The notes: generated by a model not told the origin, from the sequence alone. Positions 54,926 through 63,093 are shown, counted from the first letter of the stretch. The stretch is DNA of 64,000 nt from Bacteroidia bacterium (GCA_016787705.1 JAEUTP010000023.1:1-64000), one strand, 5' to 3'. Made by a program: numbers and translations.

Positions 54926-55351
54926 TTAATACCCACCCCTTTTATTATCACAATTCTTACAGTCCGGGAACCAGGTATCAATTACATCCGGCAGTTTTAA
55001 AGCATGCTCATCATCATCTTTTACATTTATATCTGTAAAAAATATTTTAGTGGCTTTTTTAAGCTTATTTAATTCTTTGATCATTTCAGGATTTAAACTA
55101 TTGTTAGACCCCGGAAACATTTTCGCTTCCCCTTTTCCTTTTATCCATAATTTGTACGAAACAACCTGGTTTTGGCGTGGATTGCCAAATCTATCAACCG
55201 CCATTAGTTTAAGATCAACATTATCAAATACCACTTTTACAAGATCAGATTCTTTTTTGATCTTAATAACATTTGGTTCCTGGGCATTAGAGATTGCATA
55301 AGCAAACAAAAAAGAAAAAATTAGAATAAATTTTGACAGGAAAAGTTTCAT
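54926..55351 (-). CDS. Exported protein resembling the GldM/PorM C-terminal domain
   Basis: 141 residues with signal peptide (1-23). The mature beta-rich part reads VKVVFDNVDLKLMAVDRFGNPR, then NPEMIKELNKLKKATKIFFTDINVKDDD, then LKLPDVIDTWF, the spacing seen in the C-terminal domain of the T9SS motor protein GldM/PorM. No inner-membrane helix or other GldM domains are present. The end carries PDCKNCDNKRGG, a CxxC pair that could bind metal or form a disulfide. It could be a T9SS accessory factor; that is inference from fold resemblance only. Confidence 0.6.
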   Translation of the reverse strand: MKLFLSKFILIFSFLFAYAISNAQEPNVIKIKKESDLVKVVFDNVDLKLMAVDRFGNPRQNQVVSYKLWIKGKGEAKMFPGSNNSLNPEMIKELNKLKKATKIFFTDINVKDDDEHALKLPDVIDTWFPDCKNCDNKRGGY

Positions 55352-55396
55352 CTCTTAAAGATAAAATAAATGTGCATTAAATACAAGAGGACTTCT

Positions 55397-56350
55397 TTAA
55401 TCAATTTTAGAAGTTTCTGCTTTTTCCTTTACAGCCACTAAATTATAATACACCCTTAAACCAATAGCATTTTGCAATTTAAGGGTTGGATTAGTACCAA
55501 TGTTTATTTTTTCGTAAGATGGTGTATATAATAATTGTAAAGTAAATTTAGGGTTGATGTTTACATTTGCACCTAAGCCTGCAAAAGCACCTACACCAAA
55601 ACCAACAGGCTTTCTCCCAGGCACAGGTGCAGGGTAAATAGCCTGATTTACATAATATGTTAGATCAATTTGCAGGTTGTTGATGTAAATCATATTTCTG
55701 TCATATTTTGCCAGTGTGCCCACAAAACCAGCTTCAATAAAAAAGTTAAGCTTGCCTTCTTCTTCACCTAATAATTTCTGAAAACCCATTTCAAATAAAA
55801 GTCTTTGTTCGCTTCCTTTTATTGGAAAGTTAAGGATGTTGTTATTTGCTGCAGGATTTGGATTTGTTGGCCCGGTTTTAGTAATTGTGAAATTACCTTC
55901 AACTCCTAATTTTGCTGCGTTTACATTAAATATAAAAGCGCTGCTGCCATTAATTGGTGCTTTAAAGTTAAAGCCAACTATAATGGCTGGTACATAACGC
56001 ATATTAAATGGCATATCGCTTTCATTAAATGTCCATTGACGCTGATCAACACCAATAGCATCGGCTATATAATCGTATTGTCCGTAGCCGCCACCATATT
56101 CGTTTACGATCTTTTGATGCATATAACTATTGATGAAGGTATTTCTATTTCCTTCCCTGTCAAACCCATAACCGTTATAAGTGCTTGCTGAGTATTTATT
56201 GGCAAAAAGCGAGCCTACATAAAAACCTGTTTGAAACTTGCTTTTTTTACGGAAGGTAGGTTCCTCAGCTTCCTCTTCATTATCTTGCGAAAATAGCATT
56301 GCATTGCTTAAAAGCAATGTGCAAAAAAATATTTTTGTAATAAGTTTCAT
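55397..56350 (-). CDS. Outer-membrane beta-barrel protein
   Basis: 317 residues. The signal peptide ends near MLFSQ, then an acidic stretch (DNEEEAEEPTFRKKSK). The remainder alternates amphipathic strands (FQTGFYVGSLFANKYSA, PAIIVGFNFKAPI, SAFIFNVNAAKLGVEGNF, LLFEMGFQKLLGE, NFFIEAGFVGTLAKY, GVGAFAGLGANVNINPKFTLQLLY), ending with NAIGLRVYYNLVAV. Probably a barrel of 8-12 strands in the outer membrane, of unrecognised family. It lies on the minus strand between the GldM-C-like gene and the SpoIID gene. Confidence 0.72.
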   Translation of the reverse strand: MKLITKIFFCTLLLSNAMLFSQDNEEEAEEPTFRKKSKFQTGFYVGSLFANKYSASTYNGYGFDREGNRNTFINSYMHQKIVNEYGGGYGQYDYIADAIGVDQRQWTFNESDMPFNMRYVPAIIVGFNFKAPINGSSAFIFNVNAAKLGVEGNFTITKTGPTNPNPAANNNILNFPIKGSEQRLLFEMGFQKLLGEEEGKLNFFIEAGFVGTLAKYDRNMIYINNLQIDLTYYVNQAIYPAPVPGRKPVGFGVGAFAGLGANVNINPKFTLQLLYTPSYEKINIGTNPTLKLQNAIGLRVYYNLVAVKEKAETSKID

Positions 56351-56383
56351 TCAGAACTTTAAAGTACAAAATTTTTATAAAAC

Positions 56384-57568
56384 TTACTCGTCTTTAAAAA
56401 AACTTAACTTATGCAGATCAATTAGCTGAATATTTTTGTAATAAAAGTTTAAGATCTGGGTGTAGCTGTAACCCGTTTTGCTCATACGCATAGCGCCTTC
56501 CTGGCACATACCAAGGCCGTGACCATAACCTCTTCCCTTGAACAAAACACTGTCTTTATTAATCTCAGTAATGCTAAAAAAAGTTGATTTTAGCTGAAGA
56601 TCTTGTCTTATATTTTTTAATGGTACTTTAGAATTACTGCACTCCAAAAATACTTTACGCTGATCCTGCTTAAAATTTAAAGCTATTTCTTTTCCCTCGG
56701 GTTGATCGGTAGGGAAATTGTGTTTTAATTTTAAATAGGTTAACCAATCATCAGTTAACATTCTGCGTTCCCATTTAGAGTTTGGCATTTTAATGCTGAA
56801 GGTATCTGTAATACTTCTTAAATAGGTAGTGTGCGAACCCCAAACATCTTCACTGTTGGCAGTTTGTCCACCACTGTTACTATGAAAAGCAGCAACAATT
56901 AAATTTAAATTTTCATCAACTACAACTTTACCTTTTGTTTCATCTATAGCTTTAGAAATATTACCGTCTTTTGGTTTACCATAATAGGCCTGGCAATGTA
57001 CCTGGTCGCAAAGACTAAAACCTTCGGCAACATGTTTGTTAATATGAGCTAAAGCAAACGTTCTTGCAAGAATAGCCTGAACTTTATAAAACTCTACATT
57101 TGATCGGGAGCCTGCTTCTGCCTCTGTAACACCAGCAATATAATTATCCAAAATAACATCATTAATAATTCGAATATATTCTTCGTTAACGCTAAAACTA
57201 ACATTGTTTTGATATATGCGTGGTTTTCTATCCGGGTTAACCAGTTTAATTTTTATTTCATCAGCATCGCCACCAGCAAACTTTAAATATTTAAAATTGC
57301 CTATTACTTTATCATTATGGTTTAACTGAATGCTATCACTTCTTAATATTAGCTTAAACTGCGATTCGTCTCCTGCTTCGGCAATAAGATTACCATCTGC
57401 TAGAACTTTGTAAGTACCTTTTACCACATTTACGGATATTGTATTTACTTTAAGATGGGTGTAAAGTCTTATCTGCAGGGTTTCTGCCGGCGAATAAAAA
57501 GAAGTAAAAGATGTAAATAAACTTACACCAAGTAAAAGACCGATGATTATTTTTAGTTTCTGTTTCAA
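56384..57568 (-). CDS. SpoIID/LytB-domain protein
   Basis: 394 residues with signal peptide (about 1-28). The SpoIID domain is visible in YIAGVTEAEAGSRSNVEFYKVQAILARTFAL, QVHCQAYYGKPKDG, VVDENLNLIVAAFHSNSGGQTANSEDVWGS and the C-terminal GRGYGHGLGMCQEGAMRMS. SpoIID is a peptidoglycan lytic transglycosylase acting on denuded strands; in non-sporulating bacteria such proteins work with amidases in cell-wall turnover. The glutamates EAEAG include the probable catalytic one. Its stop-to-start distance to lpxB is one base, so it is downstream in the surE-lpxB operon. Confidence 0.85.
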   Translation of the reverse strand: MKQKLKIIIGLLLGVSLFTSFTSFYSPAETLQIRLYTHLKVNTISVNVVKGTYKVLADGNLIAEAGDESQFKLILRSDSIQLNHNDKVIGNFKYLKFAGGDADEIKIKLVNPDRKPRIYQNNVSFSVNEEYIRIINDVILDNYIAGVTEAEAGSRSNVEFYKVQAILARTFALAHINKHVAEGFSLCDQVHCQAYYGKPKDGNISKAIDETKGKVVVDENLNLIVAAFHSNSGGQTANSEDVWGSHTTYLRSITDTFSIKMPNSKWERRMLTDDWLTYLKLKHNFPTDQPEGKEIALNFKQDQRKVFLECSNSKVPLKNIRQDLQLKSTFFSITEINKDSVLFKGRGYGHGLGMCQEGAMRMSKTGYSYTQILNFYYKNIQLIDLHKLSFFKDE

Positions 57569-57569
57569 A

Positions 57570-58697
57570 TTAATTCTGGGCTACGGCATCCTTTACCAAA
57601 ACTTCAGCTAAACGCCTTGAAGCTCCCGGACCACCTAATTGTTTTTCTAATTCGATATAATCACTTATCATTTTTTCGCGATAAGGTTTATCATTCAATA
57701 ATTTTTCTAATTCATCAGAAATACCTTTTACACTCAAATCATTTTGTATCAATTCCTTTACAACCGGTTTATCCATTATCAGATTTGGCAGACTGATATA
57801 CTTAACATCTACTAATAATTTTGCAATTCTTATAGATAGGGCACCGCTTTTATAACATACCACTTCCGGTAATTTAAATAAGGCGCTTTCTAAAGTAGAA
57901 GTACCGGATTTAATAATTCCTGCCTGGGCATAACTCATTAACTCATAAGTTTGATTAAAAACGGCTTTGATGTTATATTGTTTTAAGCTTTCATAAAAAC
58001 TTTGAGGTAAGTTAGTAGATCCACCAACAACAAATTGATATGCCGGAAAATTTTTGGTTACCTCCATCATAATACCCAACATATATTCAATTTCCTGGGC
58101 TCGACTGCCAGGAAGTATTGCTATTATTGGTTTTTCGCTTAAGCCATTTTCTTTTATAAAATCGGCTTTGTTTTTTAATGTTGGCTTTTTTTGTTCGATC
58201 GCATCAATTAATGGGTGACCAACAAAGTAAGCTTTGTAATTATGTTTTTTGTAAAAAGCTTCTTCAAAGGGAAGGATCACAAATAATTTATTCACGTATT
58301 TTTTTATTGTCTCAACCCTCCCCTCTTTCCAGGCCCATACAGTTGGTGAAATATAAAAATCAGTTTTAATATTATTTTCGTGGGCCCACTTTGCCATTCG
58401 CAAATTAAAACCCGGATAATCTACCAATACTAAAAGATCGGGTTTGTATTTTAAAATATCTTCTTTTACAATTTTAAAATTTTTTTTGATCGTAAAAATA
58501 TTTTGAAGAACGCGTATAAAACCCATAAAAGCCATTTGCTTAATGTGAATTGCTGCTTTTTTTCCAGTAAGGCTTTCCATAAGATCGCCGCCTGTAAAAG
58601 CAAAATCAGCTTTATCATCCAGCTTTATAATCTCCCGCATACAATTGCTTGCATGAAGATCTCCACTTGGCTCACCGGTTAAAAAATAGTACTTCAT
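57570..58697 (-). CDS. lpxB: Lipid-A-disaccharide synthase
   Basis: 375 residues, usual family length. Signatures: MKYYFLTGEPSGDLHASNCM at the start, LLVLVDYPGFNLRMAKWA, DFYISPTVWAWKEGRV, VGHPLIDAIEQ, ILPGSRAQEIEYML and KSGTSTLESALFKLPEVVCYK. It joins UDP-diacylglucosamine to lipid X to make the lipid-A disaccharide in outer-membrane biogenesis. It is a peripheral inner-membrane protein. Genes on both sides lie one to four bases away (SpoIID downstream, small membrane protein upstream), giving a tight operon with surE. Confidence 0.95.
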   Translation of the reverse strand: MKYYFLTGEPSGDLHASNCMREIIKLDDKADFAFTGGDLMESLTGKKAAIHIKQMAFMGFIRVLQNIFTIKKNFKIVKEDILKYKPDLLVLVDYPGFNLRMAKWAHENNIKTDFYISPTVWAWKEGRVETIKKYVNKLFVILPFEEAFYKKHNYKAYFVGHPLIDAIEQKKPTLKNKADFIKENGLSEKPIIAILPGSRAQEIEYMLGIMMEVTKNFPAYQFVVGGSTNLPQSFYESLKQYNIKAVFNQTYELMSYAQAGIIKSGTSTLESALFKLPEVVCYKSGALSIRIAKLLVDVKYISLPNLIMDKPVVKELIQNDLSVKGISDELEKLLNDKPYREKMISDYIELEKQLGGPGASRRLAEVLVKDAVAQN

Positions 58698-58701
58698 TTT
58701 A

Positions 58702-59016
58702 TTAAAAAGCTGGTTCCATGTAATAAGTAACGTAAGCTACTAAAGCTACATAAGCCAGGGTGCTTACGATAATTCCTTTGCTAAAGCTGTCTATCTTGCG
58801 ATTCAGGCCAAAATAAAAGAGCAATAAATTTCCTATGCCGCAAATTTTAATAACGTTGCTTAGTAAAAAGCCACCAATTAAATAACGGTAAAAGCCGCGA
58901 GGGAAACTTAAATAATTGTGAAAAAATAACCAGTATAAAAAGAACATCACCATCGGAAAAAGTAATCCGATTACCAGTCCAATCCAAAATTTATCTAAAC
59001 GTTGTACCCAATTCAT
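58702..59016 (-). CDS. Small three-helix membrane protein
   Basis: 104 residues with three hydrophobic helices (WIGLVIGLLFPMVMFFLYWLF, YLIGGFLLSNVIKICGIGNLLLFY and IIVSTLAYVALVAYVTYYM) and basic loops. No recognised family motif. Its place between surE (one base away) and lpxB (four bases away) is conserved in many Bacteroidota, so a role in lipid-A or envelope metabolism is reasonable inference. It runs from ATG 59016, directly adjacent to the surE stop. Confidence 0.7.
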   Translation of the reverse strand: MNWVQRLDKFWIGLVIGLLFPMVMFFLYWLFFHNYLSFPRGFYRYLIGGFLLSNVIKICGIGNLLLFYFGLNRKIDSFSKGIIVSTLAYVALVAYVTYYMEPAF

Positions 59017-59017
59017 A

Positions 59018-59782
59018 TTAACTAAAATTAAAATCTTTTAAAACATTATGCGCGGTAAGGTCGGCCTGTGTAGGCACTACTGAGATGTAGCCATTATTTA
59101 AAGCCCACTCATCTGTATCTAACGATTCAGGCTCAAAATTAACAAACTCACCGGTTAGCCAATAATATTCTCTGCCATAAGGATCTTTACGTTCATCAAA
59201 ACGCTCTACCCAATTAGCTTTTGCCTGGCGCACTACTTTTATTCCTTTAATCTGATCTGCATTTAATTTTGGAATATTTACATTTAAGCAAACACCTTTT
59301 GGCATTTTATTTTTTAGTGTTTCAGAAATTATTCTTTCAATAAATTTTTCTGCCTGCATAAAATCAGCTTCCATGGCATAATCGCATAAGCTGAAACCTA
59401 TACTTGACGCACCTTCTAAAGCCCCTTCAATAGCCGCACTCATGGTTCCGCTGTAAATAACATTTATAGAACTGTTACTGCCATGATTAATACCACTAAT
59501 AACAAGATCGGGACGTTTTTTTAAAATGTGATTAACGGCCATCTTTACACAATCTACAGGAGTACCGCTACAAGCATACTCAATACTTGCATTATGAAAA
59601 TTTGTTTTTTGAATGCGCAATGTAGCATTAATGGTAATGGCGTGGCCCATCCCGCTTTGTGGTTTATCAGGCGCAACAACAACAATGTCTCCAAACTTTG
59701 AAGCAATTTTTGCGAGGGCCTGTATACCCGGTGCAAAAATTCCATCATCGTTAGTCACTAATATCAAAGGCTTTTCTGCCAT
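59018..59782 (-). CDS. surE: 5'/3'-nucleotidase SurE
   Basis: 254 residues. The family metal site is complete: VTNDDGIFAPGIQAL (D12-D13) at the start, PDKPQSGMGHAITI (serine), YACSGTPVDCVKMAV, and DLVISGINHGSNSSINVIYSGTMSAAIEGA. A GVCLNVNIP strand and the C-terminal dimer arm complete it. SurE hydrolyses nucleoside monophosphates and short polyphosphate in stationary phase. It is the first gene of the surE-small membrane protein-lpxB-SpoIID run on the minus strand. Confidence 0.95.
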   Translation of the reverse strand: MAEKPLILVTNDDGIFAPGIQALAKIASKFGDIVVVAPDKPQSGMGHAITINATLRIQKTNFHNASIEYACSGTPVDCVKMAVNHILKKRPDLVISGINHGSNSSINVIYSGTMSAAIEGALEGASSIGFSLCDYAMEADFMQAEKFIERIISETLKNKMPKGVCLNVNIPKLNADQIKGIKVVRQAKANWVERFDERKDPYGREYYWLTGEFVNFEPESLDTDEWALNNGYISVVPTQADLTAHNVLKDFNFS

Positions 59783-59880
59783 AATTAAACTTCTTTGTTA
59801 GATACTAAAGCTACTTTAAAGTTTTAACTACAAAGGCCAAAAAAAATTAAACTTACTAAAGGGGTTTTGTTAATTTATTT

Positions 59881-59966
59881 AACCACTAAGAACACAAAGA
59901 AGGCTCTAAGTGCACAAAAAACTTTTACTTAGTGTTCTTTGTGATCTCTTAGTGCGCTTTGTGGTT
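59881..59966. repeat. AACCACTAAGAACACAAAG inverted repeat
   Basis: Left end AACCACTAAGAACACAAAG (59881-59899) and right end, ending GTGGTT at 59966, face each other, with inner runs CTTAGTG/CACTAAG and GAACAC/GTGTTC. It is a known type of dispersed Bacteroidota element and fills part of the 288-base gap between surE and the zinc-peptidase gene, where nothing else is seen. Confidence 0.7.
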
Positions 59967-60070
59967 AGATTTATGTCAATATTACAAGGGTTTAAAGCAC
60001 ACGGATGTTATTTTGACATGAAAACATAAATGGCATTTAGTTTGTTCTAACTTAGTAAAAAAATATAATT

Positions 60071-60772
60071 ATGTATGATTTAGGTTTATTGGTAATTGCA
60101 GGTGTATTTATGATAATAGGGCTGTTAGTAAGCTCAAGATTAAAAAGCAAATTTGCCAAGTACTCCAAAGAGCGCCTATCATCGGGCCTTAGTGGAAAAG
60201 AAATAGCAGAAAAGATGTTGAAAGAAAACGGCATTTACGATGTAAAAGTAATGAGTGTGGAAGGGCAATTAACAGATCATTATAATCCGGCTAATAAAAC
60301 AGTTAATTTAAGTGCCGATGTTTATAATGGTGTAAATATTGCCGCAGCAGCAGTTGCAGCGCACGAATGTGGTCACGCTGTACAACACGCAACAGCATAC
60401 CAATGGCTAACCATGAGAAGTAAATTAGTACCGGTAGTACAAATTGCAAGTAATTTAATGAGTTTTTTAACTATAGGTTTAGCATTTGCAGCATATAGTA
60501 TGCACAGCATGATGAATTCTATGCTTTTGATATTCATTGTTTTACAGGGTGCTATTACATTATTTAGTTTAATTACTTTACCTGTAGAGGTAGATGCCAG
60601 TAAAAGAGCTTTGGCATGGTTGGATAACTCGAGATTAACAAGGGATTATGAGCATGCAGAAGCCAAAGATGCTTTACAATGGGCGGCTTATACATATTTT
60701 GTTGCTGCATTAGGATCTGTTGCTACATTGTTATACTATATTTGGAGATTTACAGGCAGCAGCAGAGATTAA
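60071..60772 (+). CDS. YugP-type zinc metallopeptidase
   Basis: 233 residues with an N-terminal hydrophobic helix (about 4-21) and three further hydrophobic segments. The zinc motif is HECGH (H98, E99, H102), extended as AAHECGHAVQH, then two membrane spans and ITLPVEVDASKRALAWL supplying the downstream glutamate. This matches the YugP/DUF2361-like neutral zinc peptidase family of integral membrane proteins. Substrate unknown. It is a single plus-strand gene ending before the SRP RNA promoter. Confidence 0.85.
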   Translation: MYDLGLLVIAGVFMIIGLLVSSRLKSKFAKYSKERLSSGLSGKEIAEKMLKENGIYDVKVMSVEGQLTDHYNPANKTVNLSADVYNGVNIAAAAVAAHECGHAVQHATAYQWLTMRSKLVPVVQIASNLMSFLTIGLAFAAYSMHSMMNSMLLIFIVLQGAITLFSLITLPVEVDASKRALAWLDNSRLTRDYEHAEAKDALQWAAYTYFVAALGSVATLLYYIWRFTGSSRD

Positions 60773-60816
60773 AAGAAAAATTAAAATAAATTAGTAGCTA
60801 TACTTAAAATAATTAC

Positions 60817-60824
60817 TAATTTTG
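60817..60824 (+). promoter_or_regulatory. TAnnTTTG -7 box of the SRP RNA gene
   Basis: TAATTTTG matches the consensus exactly and ends four bases before the first paired base of the SRP RNA (60829), the correct distance for a start point. No clear -33 element is present. Confidence 0.6.
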
Positions 60825-60826
60825 TC

Positions 60827-60930
60827 ACGGGTAAGTCTTTCACGACCAGCTCCTACAGAATCCCCCAGGTTGGGAACAAAGCAAGGGTATGCGGTTGAGC
60901 GGTGCGATGAGAGTAGCTTACCCTTTTTTT
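60827..60930 (+). ncRNA. ffs: Bacterial small SRP RNA (4.5S)
   Basis: The RNA body is about 60829-60923. The terminal stem pairs GGGTAAG (60829-60835) with CTTACCC (60917-60923). The conserved M-domain-binding internal loop and apex are seen at about 60866-60884, reading CAGGTTGGGAACAAAGCAAG, the Bacteroidota form of CAGGTCCGGAAGGAAGCAG with a purine-rich apical loop. A T-run (60924-60930) terminates it. The RNA joins Ffh to target inner-membrane proteins. The remaining gap to 61119 is AT-rich with only a -7 box for the sigma gene. Confidence 0.88.
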
Positions 60931-61035
60931 ATTCCTTTTTTTTATTTCCCATTCCATTCACTCAGTCAAACACAGGTTTCACTCAAAAAATTAACATTTT
61001 TAACATTTCAATTTCAAACATTCGTTAAATTGGTA

Positions 61036-61043
61036 TATATTTG
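61036..61043 (+). promoter_or_regulatory. TAnnTTTG -7 box for the sigma-factor gene
   Basis: TATATTTG matches exactly; TTTC occurs about 20 bases upstream (61012-61015) as a weak -33 candidate. Transcription would begin near 61049, leaving about 70 bases of leader before ATG 61120. Confidence 0.5.
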
Positions 61044-61119
61044 TCGGTATAAATCATTTAAACCAATTGCCAATAGAATAGACATTTACTAGATCTCCTT
61101 AATTAAAAATAGTAAAAAG

Positions 61120-61722
61120 ATGTCTATTGAATTATTAAATGATAACGAGTTGGTGCAACTCTATATTGGCGGAAACGAAGAATCCTTATCAGTTTTATTA
61201 ACACGTCATAAAAGAAAGATTTTTTCTTCTATTATGGTTGTTGTTAAGAATAAAGCTTTGGCCGAAGATATTTTTCAGGATACTTTTTTTAAAGTGATTC
61301 AAACATTAAAACGCGGTCAATACAGTGAAGAAGGTAAATTTTTACCCTGGGTTATTCGTATTGCGCGTAACCTGATTATCGATCACTTTCGCCGTATCAA
61401 AAAAATGCCACCGGTACCTATTTACGTAAACGAAGAAGGTGAAGAAATAAGCGTATTTAATACACTTGCAAGCGATACTCAGGAACCTGATAATTTTGAC
61501 GAAACAGCCAAATTCAAAAAAAGCATTCGCTCTATTATTAACGAGTTGCCTGCCGATCAGCGTGAAGTAGTAATTATGCGTACTTATTACGATATGAGTT
61601 TTAAAGAAATAGCGGATGTTACAAATGTTTCAATTAATACAGCATTGGGCAGAATGCGTTATGGACTTTTAAATCTTAAAAAACTGATCGAAGAAAGAAA
61701 GCTGGAAGTTTCTTTCAGGTAA
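61120..61722 (+). CDS. ECF-type RNA polymerase sigma factor
   Basis: 200 residues. Region 2 is seen in SLSVLLTRHKRKIFSSIMVVVKN, AEDIFQDTFFKVIQTL and FLPWVIRIARNLIIDHFRRIK; region 4 in ELPADQREVVIMRTYYDMSFKEIADVTNVSINTALGRMR. It lacks an adjacent anti-sigma gene, unlike the FecI-type factor at 24290. This conserved, stand-alone Bacteroidota ECF could be a general-stress or T9SS-linked factor such as SigP, but nothing in the sequence shows that. A strong terminator follows the stop. Confidence 0.88.
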   Translation: MSIELLNDNELVQLYIGGNEESLSVLLTRHKRKIFSSIMVVVKNKALAEDIFQDTFFKVIQTLKRGQYSEEGKFLPWVIRIARNLIIDHFRRIKKMPPVPIYVNEEGEEISVFNTLASDTQEPDNFDETAKFKKSIRSIINELPADQREVVIMRTYYDMSFKEIADVTNVSINTALGRMRYGLLNLKKLIEERKLEVSFR

Positions 61723-61740
61723 ATTAATTTTTAATAAAAA

Positions 61741-61763
61741 AGGCTGCATAAATTATGCAGCCT
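61741..61763. terminator. Bidirectional terminator
   Basis: AGGCTGCATAA and TTATGCAGCCT pair perfectly around one base, flanked by an A-run and T-run. It separates the plus-strand sigma gene from convergent hpf and can serve both. Confidence 0.9.
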
Positions 61764-61789
61764 TTTTTATTTTTATAATTGAGAAGAAA

Positions 61790-62086
61790 TTATCCTTTTA
61801 TTTTTTCTTTGTGCTTAATGATCTGGTTTCTTAAAGCTTCGCATGTAAGATCTGTTGATTCTTCAAAGCTTGCAGATTGTTTCTTGGCAAAGAACTCATG
61901 GCCTTTACCCAGCATTTTTATCTCGGCTATTTTATTTTCGTTATTACCGTTCTTATCTAATCTAAGCGTTATTTCGCTATTAATAATTCCATCATAATAC
62001 TTGTTTAACTTTCCTACTTTATCATTAACAAAATCAAGTAATTTTTTGTCTGCATCAAAATGCACTGATTGAATGTTGATTGTCAT
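61790..62086 (-). CDS. hpf: Ribosome hibernation-promoting factor (short form)
   Basis: 98 residues: MTINIQSVHFDADKKLLDFVNDKVGKL, then ITLRLDKNGNNENKIAEIKML and the amphipathic helix around SFEESTDLTCEALRNQIIKHKEKI, the beta-alpha-beta-beta-beta-alpha fold of HPF/RaiA. The C-terminal extension of long HPF is absent. It binds the decoding centre and stabilises inactive ribosomes in stationary phase. It is downstream of xerC/D on the minus strand after 30 bases and ends at a strong bidirectional terminator. The tRNA and tuf genes that often follow in related genomes are not here. Confidence 0.9.
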   Translation of the reverse strand: MTINIQSVHFDADKKLLDFVNDKVGKLNKYYDGIINSEITLRLDKNGNNENKIAEIKMLGKGHEFFAKKQSASFEESTDLTCEALRNQIIKHKEKIKG

Positions 62087-62116
62087 AACTTGTTTTCCTT
62101 TCTGTTTTTTGTGTTA

Positions 62117-63013
62117 TTAATTACCCGAATGCGGGTGTGCCTGATTATACGATTTTTTTAATTTTTCTATTGTATTGTGTGTGTAAATTTGTGTTGCTGC
62201 TAAACTTGCATGGCCTAATAATTCTTTAACGGCATTAATATCTGCACCATTATTTAATAAATGGGTGGCAAATGTGTGACGTAAAACGTGTGGACTTTTT
62301 TTGGAATTGGTAGTAATGGCACTTAATGCACCTGAAACTATTTTAGTTACATTTTGCGGGCTAAGCGGTTTATTTTTTAAAGTAACCAACAATATTGGAT
62401 TCTGGAGATTTGTATCTTTTTTTACGTTCATATACTCTTCAAGGTTACGTTTAAGATCAATTCCAAAAGGAATGATCCTTTCTTTATTTCTTTTACCTAA
62501 AACCTTTAACTGACCATTAAAAAAATCAATATCGCTTTCTTTTAAACCTATCAGCTCTGCCCTTCTTATACCGGTTTGATAAAAAATATCAATTACCAAT
62601 TTATCCCGCAGGCCTTCAAAGCCTTCTTTAAAAGTATAACCCTCAAAAAGCTTTTTTGTTTGACTTTCATCTATAAAAACAGGCAGCTTCTTTGCAATTT
62701 TTGGCCCCTGCAATTTTTGCATAGGGTTAATTGTTAAAACCTGGGATCTTACAAGGTATTTAAAAAATGACTTTAAGGTGCTTAATTTACGGTTAACACT
62801 GCGGGGCGATTGTTTTTTATCTATTAAAAAGGCCATAAAGCCCCTTGCATGCTGGTGAGATATTTCGAAAAGGTTTAAATTGCCTGATTCAGCATCCAAA
62901 AATCGAAAAAATTCATTAAGGTCTAAAGCGTAATTTTTTACCGTTAAAGCGCTGGCACGCTTTTGCAAGCTTAAATACTGTGTAAAATCCCTTATCGCCT
63001 CTTCTGCCTTCAT
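62117..63013 (-). CDS. Tyrosine recombinase XerC/XerD
   Basis: 298 residues from ATG 63013 (an in-frame TTG at 63046 would run through the rpsU terminator). SAM-like N-terminal domain (about 1-90), then the catalytic domain: arginine in TGIRRAELIGL, HVLRHTFATHLLNNG with histidine and arginine, LLGHASLAATQIYTH with the histidine and nucleophile tyrosine. Length and motifs fit chromosome-dimer recombinases; I cannot separate XerC from XerD, and the family also includes mobile-element integrases. Its position between hpf and rpsU argues for the housekeeping role. The start lies 11 bases beyond the rpsU hairpin. Confidence 0.9.
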   Translation of the reverse strand: MKAEEAIRDFTQYLSLQKRASALTVKNYALDLNEFFRFLDAESGNLNLFEISHQHARGFMAFLIDKKQSPRSVNRKLSTLKSFFKYLVRSQVLTINPMQKLQGPKIAKKLPVFIDESQTKKLFEGYTFKEGFEGLRDKLVIDIFYQTGIRRAELIGLKESDIDFFNGQLKVLGKRNKERIIPFGIDLKRNLEEYMNVKKDTNLQNPILLVTLKNKPLSPQNVTKIVSGALSAITTNSKKSPHVLRHTFATHLLNNGADINAVKELLGHASLAATQIYTHNTIEKLKKSYNQAHPHSGN

Positions 63014-63023
63014 AAAATAAAAA

Positions 63024-63060
63024 AATCCTAAAACGAATTTATGCAATTCACTTTAGGATT
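63024..63060 (-). terminator. rpsU terminator abutting the xerC/D start
   Basis: AATCCTAAA (63024-63032) pairs exactly with TTTAGGATT (63052-63060); on the minus strand the hairpin is followed by a T-rich run (complement of 63014-63023) and then directly by ATG 63013. It ends rpsU messages 33 bases after the stop (63094), while occupying the recombinase ribosome-binding region. Confidence 0.75.
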
Positions 63061-63093
63061 CCAATACAAAAATTGTAAAATATAAGAAAGATA

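Noticed and set aside
61120..61722. SigP, the PorX partner sigma factor
   Set aside because: It is an ECF factor, but many ECF factors exist in such genomes and it is not next to porX. No sequence mark of SigP can be verified by eye.
62117..63046. Integron or prophage integrase explaining the left-end attC-like site
   Set aside because: The tyrosine recombinase sits in a housekeeping cluster (hpf, rpsU) 60 kb away and shows no IntI-specific insertion that I can see.
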